From JAVEDQ01 sp963783105 (GTDB lineage Bacteria > Actinomycetota > Actinomycetes > Frankiales > Frankiaceae), in contig CAWAMI010000009.1 of NCBI GenBank assembly GCA_963783105.1, positions 62,001 to 126,000 on the forward strand: a stretch of DNA of 64,000 bases. Direction: 5' to 3'. A program made the position numbers and the translations under genes. The notes beneath the pieces were generated by a model. It worked only from the letters and a program-made list of their open reading frames with translations, had not been told where the DNA came from and made no database searches. Below, in pieces: positions 34,631-43,676 of this stretch (the stretch's first letter is position 1; each line of letters begins with the position of its first letter).

Positions 34631-35529
34631 CGCGTGGCCAGCTGGTCGAGCGCGTCGAGGTAGTTCCGGCAGTCCTCCCGCGCCTTCTGCGCCTCGGGGG
34701 TCAGACCCTCGAGTTCGAAGAAGCCCCAGTTGCGCAGCAACGGCCAGACCACCTCGTCGTGGTGGATGCGGAGGTCGTAGATGCCGGCCTTGGCGATCCG
34801 CTTGGCCTTCCCGAGGAACCCCTCGATCCCGGTGCCGGGCATCTGGAAGGTCATGACCTCCTTGGCGATGGCCTCGACGGTGGCCGAGGGGGCGACCTGG
34901 AGGGCGTCGGCGACGAGGTCCCGATAGAAGATCATGTGCAGGTTCTCGTCGGCCGCGACCCGGGCCAACAGCTTGTCGGCGACGGGGTCGTCGCAGATCT
35001 TGCCGGTGTTGCGGTGCGAGATACGGGTGGCCAGCTCCTGGAACGACACGTACGCCATCACCTCGAGCTGGTTCTTCTGCCCGCTGTCGTAGCCGGTCTG
35101 CGTCTGCTTCATCCGGCCCCGCTCGAGCTCGTCCGGGTCGACTCCGCGCGTGGCGAGCAGGAAGTCGCGGATCACGATGGAGTGCCGGCCCTCCTCGGCG
35201 GTCCAGCGGTGCACCCAGGTGCCCCAGGCCCCGTCCCGGCCGAAGGCGGTCGCGATCTCGTAGTGGTAGCTCGGGAGGTTGTCCTCGGTGAGCAGGTTGA
35301 CCTCGAGCGCGGTCTGGGCAATCGGGGACAGCGTCGACTGGCCGGGCTCCCACGGCTCGGCGACGAAGTCGCGCCCCTGGTCCCACGGCACGTACTCGTG
35401 GGGCATCCACTCCTTGGCCATGGAGAGGTGCCGGTCGAGGTTCTTCTCCGCCGTGGGCTCGAGCTCCCGCAGGAGGTCGACGGTGTCGATCTCGGCCAGG
35501 GTGGCGGTGTCCAGGGACTGCGTCGTCAT
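34576..35529 (-). CDS. Acyl-ACP desaturase (DesA1/A2-like, ferritin-like di-iron)
   Basis: The 317-residue protein is a soluble di-iron desaturase that would insert a double bond into acyl carrier protein-bound fatty acids. The iron ligands appear as EEGRHS (AEEGRHSIVIRDFLLATRGVD) and DENLHM (AADENLHMIFYRDL), with upstream acidic residues in TALEVNLLTEDNLP. Length and motif spacing match mycobacterial DesA proteins. It stands alone between two GGDEF-EAL genes and overlaps one of them tail to tail. A second, unrelated membrane desaturase occurs at 56143-57150. Confidence 0.93.
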   Translation of the reverse strand: MTTQSLDTATLAEIDTVDLLRELEPTAEKNLDRHLSMAKEWMPHEYVPWDQGRDFVAEPWEPGQSTLSPIAQTALEVNLLTEDNLPSYHYEIATAFGRDGAWGTWVHRWTAEEGRHSIVIRDFLLATRGVDPDELERGRMKQTQTGYDSGQKNQLEVMAYVSFQELATRISHRNTGKICDDPVADKLLARVAADENLHMIFYRDLVADALQVAPSATVEAIAKEVMTFQMPGTGIEGFLGKAKRIAKAGIYDLRIHHDEVVWPLLRNWGFFELEGLTPEAQKAREDCRNYLDALDQLATRYDNRRDAARARDAALAS

Positions 35530-35687
35530 GCCTTCACCGTCGCTGGTGGTGGCCGCGGTCAGCTAGCCGCGTCGAGACGAGACGCCGGTCGCGATTTGTC
35601 CCGAGGGGACAACGCAGCAGGTATGGACCACCGCCGACTGGCTCCGTCCGCGTCGGTGATGTGCCGTTCGGGCCAAAGGGGTTGAGC

Positions 35688-37730
35688 TCAGCCGACCCGG
35701 CGGCCCACGAAGGGCACGACGGTGTCGTCCGGCTCCCGCTGGACCGGCAGCTGTCGGGCCACGGCGTCACCTCGGAATGCCGCGACCGGCACCGGCCGGC
35801 CGAGGTGGTACCCCTGCGCGATGTCGCAGCCCATCACCTGGAGGTGACGCAGCTGCTCCTCCGTCTCGACGCCCTCGGCCACGACCGACAGGCCGAGCCC
35901 GTGCGCGAGGTCGGTGGTCGCGCGGACGATCGTCGCCGCGCTGGGGGAGGACGTGATGTGCGAGACGAAGGCGCGGTCGAGCTTCACCTCGTGCACGGCG
36001 ACGCGCTGCAGGAAGGTCAGCGACGAGTAGCCGGTGCCGAAGTCGTCGACGGAGATCCGGACGCCGGTCGAGCGCAGGCGCCGCAGCACCTCTTCGCACA
36101 CCTCGGCCTCGGTCATCATCGCCGTCTCGGTGACCTCGAGCATGAGGAAGCGCGGGTCGAGCCCGTGCCGTGCGAGCAGGCCGGCGACCTCGGTCGGCAG
36201 TCCGTGGTGCAGCAGGTTGCGGGCCGAGACGTTGACGGCGACACCGCACATCGGCATCCCGCCGTCCTGCCATGCCACGCAGTCGGCGATCGCGCGGTCG
36301 AGCAGGTGCAGGGTGAACGCGCCGATCAGGCTGCTCTGTTCGACGACGGGGATGAATTGGTCCGGGCCGAGCAGCCCCCGCACCGGGTGCTGCCAGCGCA
36401 CCAGCGCCTCGGCGCCCGTCACCGCGCCCGAGCGGAGATCGATCTTCGGCTGGTAATAGAGGACGAGCTGGTCCTCGTCGAGCGCGGCCTGCAGCTCGGC
36501 CAGCACCGCCAAGCGGGCCTGGTCCTGCAGGTCGCCCGCCGCGTCGTACCGGACGACGGTGTGGCCGCGTCGCTTTGCGCGGTACATGGCGACGTCCGCG
36601 CAGCGCAGCAGGCCCTCGACGGTGTCGGCGTCGCCGGGGTGCACGGCCGCGCCGATGCTGCCCTCCACCGAGATGCGCAGGCCCTCGAGCATGAAGGGGG
36701 TGCGGAGCCGGTCGAGCATGCTGTTGGCGAGGTGATCGGCCTCGACCTGCTCGACGATGTCGCGGAGCAGGATGGCGAACTCGTCGCCGCCGAGCCGGGC
36801 GACGAGGTCGCCGACGCGCACGCTGGCGAGCAGGCGGTTGGCGACCTCGACGAGCAGCTTGTCGCCGGCGAGGTGGCCGAGGGTGTCGTTGATGTTCTTG
36901 AAGTTGTCGAGGTCGAGCAGGAGCAGTGCGCAGCCGACGCCGTCCACCCGGCTCTGCTCGAGCGCGTCCTCGACGGAGGTCTCGAGCAGCGTCCGGTTCG
37001 CGAGCCCGGTGAGCGCATCGTGCTGGGCCTCGTAGACCTTGTCCTGGTAGGCCCGAACGTTGAGCAGCGTGGACGCGACGGTGGCGGCGAAGGTCGCCAG
37101 CACCTGCCGCTCCTGCTCGCTGAACTCGGTCCGCGGCGCGAGCAGCCGCAGGGCACCGAGCGCGCCGCCGGAGGTGGTCAGCGGGGCGATGAGGACGCCG
37201 TCCACCTGGCGGACAACCGGGTCCGCGCACATCGCCCCGGCCTGCTCGGCCGGCAGCGTGAGGCGGGTCAGCCGCTCCTGCTCACCTTCACGGACGGCGA
37301 CGAGCGCGGGCTGGCCCTCGTCGAGCAGCAGGACGATCTCGGCTCGGTCGACGGAGAACAGCGCCCGGGCGCGGTCGAGGATCTCGGTGAGGATGCGGGA
37401 CTCGTCGAGGCCGTCGAAGGTGCGGCTCGCGACCTCCAGCCGACGGAGCGCGTCGGTCTGCGTCGAGCTCTGCGCGAAGTGGCGGTGCATGTAGAAGGCG
37501 CCCGCCAGCAGCGGCGGGGCCAGCAGGAGGGACGGGCGACTCCACTCCCAGGCCGCCAGGATCATCAACGCGAGCCCGATGCTGAGGGCGGCCGCGGCGA
37601 TCAGCGGCGGCAGCTGCGTCGCGAGGACGGCACGGAAACGCTGCCCGGTGGAGAAGGCGATCGCGGCCTGCAGGGCGAGCCCGCTGAGCAGGTCGTGAAG
37701 GCCAGAGCTCCGGCAGGAGCCCAAGCCCAC
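35688..37730 (-). CDS. GAF-GGDEF-EAL c-di-GMP protein with damaged N-terminus
   Basis: The intact frame allows a GTG start at 37730 and 680 residues. Two or three membrane helices (about 15-85), a GAF-like domain (100-240), GGDEF (245-410) and EAL (415-670) follow in order. The motifs are intact: RVGD inhibitory site, RLGGDEFAIL, GAEALVRW, VNVSARN and DDFGTGYSS. Upstream sequence still looks like the rest of a membrane domain but is spread over other frames (see 37731-38160), so the natural protein was probably longer. Whether this shortened form is expressed is uncertain. Confidence 0.85.
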   Translation of the reverse strand: MGLGSCRSSGLHDLLSGLALQAAIAFSTGQRFRAVLATQLPPLIAAAALSIGLALMILAAWEWSRPSLLLAPPLLAGAFYMHRHFAQSSTQTDALRRLEVASRTFDGLDESRILTEILDRARALFSVDRAEIVLLLDEGQPALVAVREGEQERLTRLTLPAEQAGAMCADPVVRQVDGVLIAPLTTSGGALGALRLLAPRTEFSEQERQVLATFAATVASTLLNVRAYQDKVYEAQHDALTGLANRTLLETSVEDALEQSRVDGVGCALLLLDLDNFKNINDTLGHLAGDKLLVEVANRLLASVRVGDLVARLGGDEFAILLRDIVEQVEADHLANSMLDRLRTPFMLEGLRISVEGSIGAAVHPGDADTVEGLLRCADVAMYRAKRRGHTVVRYDAAGDLQDQARLAVLAELQAALDEDQLVLYYQPKIDLRSGAVTGAEALVRWQHPVRGLLGPDQFIPVVEQSSLIGAFTLHLLDRAIADCVAWQDGGMPMCGVAVNVSARNLLHHGLPTEVAGLLARHGLDPRFLMLEVTETAMMTEAEVCEEVLRRLRSTGVRISVDDFGTGYSSLTFLQRVAVHEVKLDRAFVSHITSSPSAATIVRATTDLAHGLGLSVVAEGVETEEQLRHLQVMGCDIAQGYHLGRPVPVAAFRGDAVARQLPVQREPDDTVVPFVGRRVG

Positions 37731-38160
37731 CAGGCCTGTCCGCGACTGAGGTCGGTTCCGAACGCGGAGGCGATGACGACCGGCAAAGCGGTGCAGCCGT
37801 GTTGCTTGAGGCGACGTTGAAGCTGCCGTGCAGCAGCGTGCTCTTCCGGGCGAGCCTCCAGGGTCGCGGCCAGGCGACAAAGGTGACGAGCACGAACCAC
37901 GCCGCCGGCGGGAAGGACCAGCCACCCGGAGCAGAGAGCCGCCTCGACCCAGTCAACCCGGATCTTCGCCGCAGCCCAGCGCCACCGATGAAGCCCGCTG
38001 CGCTCGCGGCGACGATGAGAAGGCCGCGGTGCGAGGTTCCGCTGGCGGCCATCGCGTAGGGCGGCAGAGATTGCTGAAGGCCGGCGATGCCCCGCACGGC
38101 GTGTACACCGCGAGCAGAAGCGCCCGTAGTCGCCAGGGCGCACGGGATTCCTTTCCCGTC
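37731..38160 (-). pseudogene. Degenerate N-terminal membrane region of the GGDEF-EAL gene
   Basis: Hydrophobic stretches that fit the missing N-terminal membrane domain can be read in two other frames: SFPPAAWFVLVTFVAWPRPWRLARKSTLLHGSFN, and LPVVIASAFGTDLSRGQAWWAWAPAGALAFT. The second joins the intact gene at DLLSGLALQAAI. At least two indels separate them. Real decay or assembly errors are both possible. Confidence 0.5.
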
Positions 38161-38291
38161 ATGCATCAAGTGATCGGGGCCGTGACCCCGGCCGCCGAAT
38201 GCGCCGAATGGACGAGTTGGCCTCGCTCCGGTCTCCGCAACTTTCGCGTCGCGGCTTCAAGACCGGACGCCGACTGGCTCCCGAAACGACA

Positions 38292-38332
38292 GAGGACCGT
38301 GTCCGGTGCGCCAACACCACGACACGGTCCTC
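38292..38332. repeat. Long perfect inverted repeat (hairpin)
   Basis: GAGGACCGTGTC (38292-38303) is the exact reverse complement of GACACGGTCCTC (38321-38332). An extra GGTG/CACC stem lies inside the loop. There is no T-run. It lies in a 500-base stretch (38161-38687) with lower GC and no convincing gene. A 37-codon frame (38341-38454, MRKELSSSDLRAS...) begins eight bases after the hairpin and has no recognisable family. Confidence 0.65.
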
Positions 38333-38687
38333 GAGTCGAAATGAGAAAGGAGCTCAGTTCCAGCGACCTCCGCGCATCTCGTACACCTCCAACGCTGCTG
38401 CAATGCAGTGAGCAGTTGCCGCTGCTCATCCGCTCGTACCGACACATGAAGTGAAGCATTAGTAGCTAGCTGTTGCCACCAGCCCAAAACGGACAGTCCT
38501 GGACAATGCGGCGACTTCCGGGCTCGGTTTCACCCTGCCGAGTGACAAGTTGTGCACGCTGAGTTGCCGAAGAGTTCTGCTCGAGTTCTTTTCGGTCGCG
38601 CCGGTACCGCCATTCGGACGCCAATCAGCTGCGCCATATACCGCAACTTGCAGGCGAAGTCTTCAGTTCCGGCTATCGGCTATCCGA

Positions 38688-40097
38688 CTAACCTCTCGTC
38701 CGCATGGCCAGAACCCACGCCGTAGCAGTGCAAGAGGTGGTTGCCGCCGCCGAACCGCTCGTACCGACAACCGAGCAGCACTGGGAGGCGCGGATCGCCG
38801 CCCTAGGCGGCGTCCGACTCCGGTCAGGCGGCCTTGGCCACTCGAGCGCCACCGGCTCAACGGGGGGCTCCTCCAGCGCGGAAGCGCGTAGCCGGCGGCC
38901 CCAGCAGACTGCCGCCAGCAGCCCGAACAGGCCGGCGACACCCACTGTGGTGGCAGGGTCGGAAGGTCAGCCAGCGCGCCGGCGAGGGCAATCGCGAGAC
39001 CCTGCCCGACCGAGAGCCCGGTACCCGGCCAGGCCCAACGCGCGTCCTCGCTTCTCGGGCGGGACGAGCGTGACGAAGCGGACCATCGCCACCAGGTGGT
39101 AAGACGTCCCCATTCCCGAGACTGCCACCAGGCCGACGACGAGCCAGAAGGGTGGGTGCACCAGGCAGACGACCAAGGGCGCCGCGGCGAGTGTCGCGAG
39201 CGGCCAGAGCAGCGGCACGCGCCGGCTCTCCGGCAGCTCGGGCAACAGAAGCCCGGCCACACGTTCCCGACGGGACTCGCGGCCAACAACAAGCCGACGG
39301 CTGCGGAGCCCAGCGCCAGACCCCGTCGGCGTACGGCACAGCCAAGCGCCTCGGGCGCCACGGCGGCGGCGCTCATACAGCCACGCCACGAGTACCAGCG
39401 GACGCAATACCCGGTCGCCGAACACCAGCCGGCCCGCGACCCGGAGGTCGGTAAGCGGTGTCGCTTTCTCGTCCGGGTCGAGCTCGAGCCTGGTCAGCCC
39501 GAACGGCACCGCGCGGACGAGCGCAGCGGACACGACGAAGGTCATCGCGTCGAGGGCGAGCAACTCGCGCGGTGTCGCGAATACCAGCAGTGCGCCGCCG
39601 GCAGCGAATCCGACCACCATCGCGGCCTGCAGCACGACCTGATCGATCGCGCCGCCGATGGCATAGCGCTCGCCGGGCAGGACGTCCGGCATCATCGCCC
39701 CGCGCGCGGCGTCGAACGGCGACTCGCACAGGGTCACGACGGCCAGCAGCACCAGCAGGAGCGGGAGCGGCATCCCCGGGATCGCCATCAGCAGAACGAG
39801 CACGGCCCGCAACAGATCGCACCAGACCATGACCGAGCGGCGCGGCCGACGGTCGGCCAGTCCGGCCAGCAGGGGTCCGCCGACGACCGACGGCAGGTAC
39901 GACAGGGCGTAGGTCAGCCCGGTCAGGGCGGCGGACGAGGTCCGGTCGTAGACGAGGACGGACAGCGCCACACGCGCGATCTGGTCGCCGGCGAGGGAGA
40001 CGAAGTTGGCCAGGCTCAGCGCCTGAAAAGACCGGTCTCGGAGCACGCCGGCATAGCCGGGGCGGGGCACGGCTCCGCCAACCGGGTTATGCGACAC
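38688..40097 (-). pseudogene. MFS transporter, multiply frameshifted
   Basis: The first two thirds (from 40097) read as an MFS protein: FQALSLANFVSLAGDQIARVALSVLVYDRTSSA, YLPSVVGGPLLAGLADRRPRRSVMVWCDL and helices up to about residue 245. Near 39370 the homology moves to other frames (AAAVAPEAL, SAAVGLLLAASPVGN) and returns (VAGLLLPELPESRRVPLLWPLATLAAAPLVV). It shifts again near 39030 (GLSVGQGLAIALAGALADLP) and near 38945 (GVAGLFGLLAAVCWGRRLR). At least four indels are needed, so no functional transporter is expected unless the sequence is wrong. Such proteins usually export small molecules. Confidence 0.7.
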
Positions 40098-40138
40098 GGG
40101 ACCCCATCGGGCGGAATTGCCCCGACCTAAGCTGGCTC

Positions 40139-41287
40139 ATGGCCGATCTGCCCCTGAATTGGCGTGCGGTCCTCGCCGGACGTCTTTTGCGACAAGACCT
40201 GGCGAGCCGCGCGTCGGCCGACCAGGCGCTCGAGGTCGTTTCGCGGCTTTGCGGGCTACACGCGCAGGTTATGACGTCGGCCGAGCTGACGTTGGCGGTT
40301 CGTGTCGACGGGCTCTCACGGGATGCCGTGGCGAGCGCGCTCTGGAACGACCGCTCCCTCGTCAAGACGTGGGCCGTCCGCGGCACCCTGCACCTGCTGC
40401 CGGCCGAGCAGATTCCGACATGGATGGCAGCGCTGTCGACGTACCGCCACTTCGAGAAGCCGAGCTGGCAGAAGACGTTCGTCTCACTCGACGTTCTGAA
40501 CCAGGTCATCGAGGTGGCGTCGGACGCCCTCGCCGATGCCCTGCTGACGCGCGAGGAGCTGGCCGACGTCGTGGCCACCCGGACGGGCTCGCCGGAGTTG
40601 GGGGAGGCGGTGCGTGGCAGCTGGGGCGCGCTGCTCAAGCCGGTCGCGTGGCGGGGCCGGTTGTGCTTCGGCCCGGGCAACGGTCAGCTGGTGCGCTTCA
40701 CCCGGGCCGACACCTGGCTGGCCGAGCGGATCGGCCCGTGGCCCGAGGTCGACCCGGACGAGGCGCTGAGGAGTCTGGTCCGCGATTATCTCCGGGTGCA
40801 CGGCCCCGCGACGCGGGAGGACCTCGCCCGCTGGAGCGCCCTGCCGCCCGCGCGTGCAGGCGCGGTGCTGCGCGGGCTCGGCGACGAGGTCGTCCCCGTG
40901 GACATCGAGGGGCGGAAGGCCTTCGGGCTGGCCGAGGTCGTGGCCGAGGACGCCGCCCGCGAGCTGACGGACGCACCTGATGAGCCACTCGTCCGGTTGC
41001 TGCCCGCGTTCGACCAGTACGTCGTGGCCGGGCAGCGCGACGTCGAGGCGGTCCTGGCCGCCGAGCACCGGCCGCGCGTGTTCCGGCCGCAGGGCTGGCT
41101 GTCACCGGCGCTGCTCGTCGACGGGCGTATCGAGGGCGTCTGGCGGCACGAGCGCCGAGGCGCGCGGCTCGCGGTGACGGTCGACCCGTTCTCCCCGCAG
41201 CCGCCGGCGGTGGTCGACGGCGTCGAGGCCGAGGCCGCGCGGCTCGCCGCGTACCTGGGTGGCGAGCTGGAACTCAGCTGGACCTAA
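40139..41287 (+). CDS. Winged-helix, AlkZ/YcaQ-like DNA glycosylase family protein (HTH_42)
   Basis: The protein has 382 residues built of winged-helix repeats, as in the HTH_42 family that includes the interstrand-crosslink glycosylases AlkZ and YcaQ. Typical segments are RLCGLHAQVMTSAELTLAVRVDGLS, LVKTWAVRGTLHLLPAEQ and LLPAFDQYVVAGQRD, followed by a C-terminal FRPQGWLSPALLVDGRIEGVW. In characterised enzymes two Gln residues (Q-x-Q) near the N-terminus are catalytic; here the motif reads HAQ, so one is replaced by His. A TAAGCT box ends six bases before the ATG, suggesting a leaderless mRNA. Confidence 0.85.
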   Translation: MADLPLNWRAVLAGRLLRQDLASRASADQALEVVSRLCGLHAQVMTSAELTLAVRVDGLSRDAVASALWNDRSLVKTWAVRGTLHLLPAEQIPTWMAALSTYRHFEKPSWQKTFVSLDVLNQVIEVASDALADALLTREELADVVATRTGSPELGEAVRGSWGALLKPVAWRGRLCFGPGNGQLVRFTRADTWLAERIGPWPEVDPDEALRSLVRDYLRVHGPATREDLARWSALPPARAGAVLRGLGDEVVPVDIEGRKAFGLAEVVAEDAARELTDAPDEPLVRLLPAFDQYVVAGQRDVEAVLAAEHRPRVFRPQGWLSPALLVDGRIEGVWRHERRGARLAVTVDPFSPQPPAVVDGVEAEAARLAAYLGGELELSWT

Positions 41288-41934
41288 ATCTCGGCGTCGC
41301 CCAGCTTGCGGGCCCGGACCACCGTGTCGGTGAGCACCGTCGGGTTGCCCTCGTGGTCCTGCGCCTCGCGCGTGCGTCCCTCGGCCGTCAGGACCTCCCA
41401 GCTCGAGGCGTCCAGGCCGCCGACGACCTCCTCCGGCGAGAAGAACAGCTCCGCCGGCCGCCCGCCTCGATGCGTCTCGCGCTCGCTCGGGTGGTGCCCG
41501 AAGATCAACAAGCTGCCCCCGGGTGCGACGGCGTCCGCGAGCCGGTCGAACAGGGTGCTGCGGTCGTCGTGCGGGATGTGGAGGAACGCGCACGTGACGA
41601 GGTCGTAGGAACCGTCCGGCGTCCAGGTGGTGACGTCCGCGGTCTGCCACGAGATCCGGGCGGCGACGTCCTCGCCGCGGGACGCGGCCTCGTCCGCGCC
41701 GCGCTGCAGCGCCGTCTCGGACCAGTCCACCGCCGTCACCCGCCAGCCCCGCTCGGCCAGCCAGATCGCGTCGGCCCCCTCCCCGCAGCCGACGTCGACC
41801 GCGGTGCCGGGCTCGAGGTCGGCCGCCTCATCCAGAAGCACCGAGTTCGGTCGTTTGCTCCACACGGCGTGGACGGAGCGATAGCGCTCCTCCCAGAACC
41901 CCTGGTCGTGCGTCACGTGGTCGTCGTGCGTCAT
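41284..41934 (-). CDS. Class I SAM-dependent methyltransferase
   Basis: The protein has 216 residues. The SAM-binding motif I is AVDVGCGEGADAIWLAERGWRVTAVDWS (about 45-72), followed by a motif II/III region YDLVTCAFLHIP and a substrate lid rich in charged residues. An N-terminal FWEERYRS and the later SLLIFGHHPSERE are typical of small-molecule or thiopurine-like methyltransferases. The ATG overlaps the stop of the flavoprotein gene by four bases, so both are translated from one operon divergent from an XRE-cupin regulator. Substrate unknown. Confidence 0.87.
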   Translation of the reverse strand: MTHDDHVTHDQGFWEERYRSVHAVWSKRPNSVLLDEAADLEPGTAVDVGCGEGADAIWLAERGWRVTAVDWSETALQRGADEAASRGEDVAARISWQTADVTTWTPDGSYDLVTCAFLHIPHDDRSTLFDRLADAVAPGGSLLIFGHHPSERETHRGGRPAELFFSPEEVVGGLDASSWEVLTAEGRTREAQDHEGNPTVLTDTVVRARKLGDAEI

Positions 41935-42989
41935 GGCGCCACCGTCTCACCCTTGCTGGCGTCCTGCGCCGAGGTCTGGCTGGGCACGGCGCGCCGAGCG
42001 GCGGCGACGGCCAGCCGGGTGTCCTCCTCGACGAGGTCGGCGTTGAGCCTCGCCCCGCAGGTGACGCCGGCGGCGGCCGACGCGATCACCGTCGCCATGA
42101 GCTCCGTCGAGTTACCGGCGGCCCAGACGCCGGGGACGGCGGTCGCTCCCGCGGGATCGGTCGCGAGATAGGTGCCGACCACGTGGTCCCCCATCAGCAG
42201 CTCGGTCGGCTCGAGGCCGAGCCCGGCGACCGGGTCGAGCCGTGCGGTGAAGCGGGGGACGACCGCGACGGCAGCTCGCGCCACCCGCCTCCCGTCGGCG
42301 AGCAGGACGGCACGCAGCGACCCGTCTTCTGCGACGTCCAGGCCGGCGACCTCGCCGTCGACGACGCGGATGCCGCGCGCGGCGAACTGCTCGCGCTGCC
42401 CGTCGTCGAGCACGAGGCCGGCATGAGAAAAGACGTGGGAGAACACGACGACGTCGTCGGTCAGCTGACGGAACAGCATCGCCTGGTGGACCGCGCCGGG
42501 GCCGGTGCCGAGGATGCCGACCTGCCGGTCGCGCACCTCCCAGCCGTGGCAGTACGGGCAGTGCAGCACCGAGTGCCCCCACCCCTCGGCCACGCCGGGC
42601 AGGTGGGGAAGCTCGTCGACGAGCCCGGTCGCGAGGACGATCCGGCGGGTCTCCACCGTCCGGACGGTGGCGTCGTCCTCACTGGGGACCGGAGACCACC
42701 GCACCCGGAACGCGATGCCCTCCGTCTCGTCGAGACGCTCGGCGTCGCGGACCAGCCCGTCGACCACCTCGCCGCCGTACTGCGCCACCTCGCCCCGTCC
42801 GATGCGGACCAGCTCGCGCGGCGGCGTGCCCTCGCGTCCCGGGTAGTTGTGCACGCCGTCGGCGGGGGCGTTGCGGGGAGTGCCCGCGTCGATCACCAGC
42901 ACCCGCCGCCGCGACCGGGACAGCGTCAGCGCCGCGCCGAGCCCAGCCGCGCCTCCACCGACCACCACCACGTCGTATCGCTCGTCCAT
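41931..42989 (-). CDS. Thioredoxin-reductase-like NAD(P)/FAD oxidoreductase
   Basis: The protein has 352 residues from ATG 42989 (site GGGAG). The FAD Rossmann motif VVVVGGGAAGLGAALTLSRS starts at residue 7. The NAD(P)-binding motif VGILGTGPGAVHQAML follows CPYCHGWEV, which holds the redox-active Cys-x-x-Cys pair, and the C-terminal FAD contact VPGVWAAGN is present. This CPYCHG group differs from true thioredoxin reductase (CATCDG) and is related to holomycin/gliotoxin-type dithiol oxidases and to orphan ferredoxin-type enzymes. It may oxidise small dithiols. It is co-transcribed with the methyltransferase. Confidence 0.88.
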   Translation of the reverse strand: MDERYDVVVVGGGAAGLGAALTLSRSRRRVLVIDAGTPRNAPADGVHNYPGREGTPPRELVRIGRGEVAQYGGEVVDGLVRDAERLDETEGIAFRVRWSPVPSEDDATVRTVETRRIVLATGLVDELPHLPGVAEGWGHSVLHCPYCHGWEVRDRQVGILGTGPGAVHQAMLFRQLTDDVVVFSHVFSHAGLVLDDGQREQFAARGIRVVDGEVAGLDVAEDGSLRAVLLADGRRVARAAVAVVPRFTARLDPVAGLGLEPTELLMGDHVVGTYLATDPAGATAVPGVWAAGNSTELMATVIASAAAGVTCGARLNADLVEEDTRLAVAAARRAVPSQTSAQDASKGETVAP

Positions 42990-43037
42990 CCCGAACTCCC
43001 TTCGCGTCGAGACGGACCATGTCGGACGCGGCCCGCC

Positions 43038-43067
43038 TTGACAAGTGCTGTTGCTGGAGTGGCAAAT
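43038..43067 (+). promoter_or_regulatory. Candidate promoter of the XRE-cupin gene
   Basis: TTGACA (43038-43043), an 18-base spacer and GCAAAT (43062-43067) precede the GTG at 43074. A TTGCCA on the opposite strand (about 43064-43059) faces the flavoprotein operon, so the two divergent promoters would overlap and could be controlled together. Confidence 0.4.
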
Positions 43068-43073
43068 GGGCCG

Positions 43074-43676
43074 GTGAGCAGCGAGTCGGCGGTCGAGGGC
43101 GTGCTGGGTGCGGTCGGGCCACGGCTGCGCGCGCTCCGGGAGCAGCGGGGCGCGACCCTGGCGCAGCTCTCGCGAACCACGGGCATCTCCGTCAGCACGC
43201 TCTCGCGGCTGGAGTCCGGGCAGCGCCGGCCGACGCTCGAACTGCTGCTCCTGCTCGCCCGCGCCCACCAGGTCCCGCTGGACGAGCTCGTCGATGCCCC
43301 GCCCACCGGGGACCCGCGGATCCATCCGCGCCCGATCGTCCGGCACGGGGTGACGCACCTCCCGCTCAGCCGGCGGCCCGGCGGGGTGCAGGCGTACAAG
43401 ATGATCTTTCCGCCGCGGACCGAGGCGCAGGATGCCGGGCCCGAGCCCGAGCTGCGGGCGCACGAGGGCTACGAGTGGATGTATGTCCTCTCCGGCCGGA
43501 TCCGCCTGCTTCTCGGTGAGTACGACGTACTGCTGCGGCCCGGGGAGGTCGTCGAATTCGACACCCACGTGCCGCACTGGTTCGGCAACGTGGACCGCGA
43601 GCCGGCCGAGGTGCTCAGCCTGTTCGGCCCGCAGGGGGAGCGGGTTCACGTCCGGGCGCGGCAGCGGTCCGGCTAG
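43074..43676 (+). CDS. XRE-family regulator with C-terminal cupin
   Basis: The 200-residue protein starts at GTG 43074. The HTH domain (about 10-70: RLRALREQRGATLAQLSRTTGISVSTLSRLESGQRRPTLELLLLLARA) is followed by a cupin sensor domain (about 100-190: RAHEGYEWMYVLSGRIRLLLGEYDVLLRPGEVVEFDTHVPHWFGN). It is divergent from the flavoprotein/methyltransferase operon with overlapping promoters, so it most likely controls that operon and itself, sensing a small molecule or metal through the cupin. Confidence 0.9.
   Translation: MSSESAVEGVLGAVGPRLRALREQRGATLAQLSRTTGISVSTLSRLESGQRRPTLELLLLLARAHQVPLDELVDAPPTGDPRIHPRPIVRHGVTHLPLSRRPGGVQAYKMIFPPRTEAQDAGPEPELRAHEGYEWMYVLSGRIRLLLGEYDVLLRPGEVVEFDTHVPHWFGNVDREPAEVLSLFGPQGERVHVRARQRSG

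Noticed and set aside
32432..35410. 992-residue minus-strand ORF over the membrane GGDEF-EAL gene
   Set aside because: Antisense shadow; the plus strand carries intact GGDEF and EAL motifs and part of the minus ORF is a shifted frame of the desaturase.
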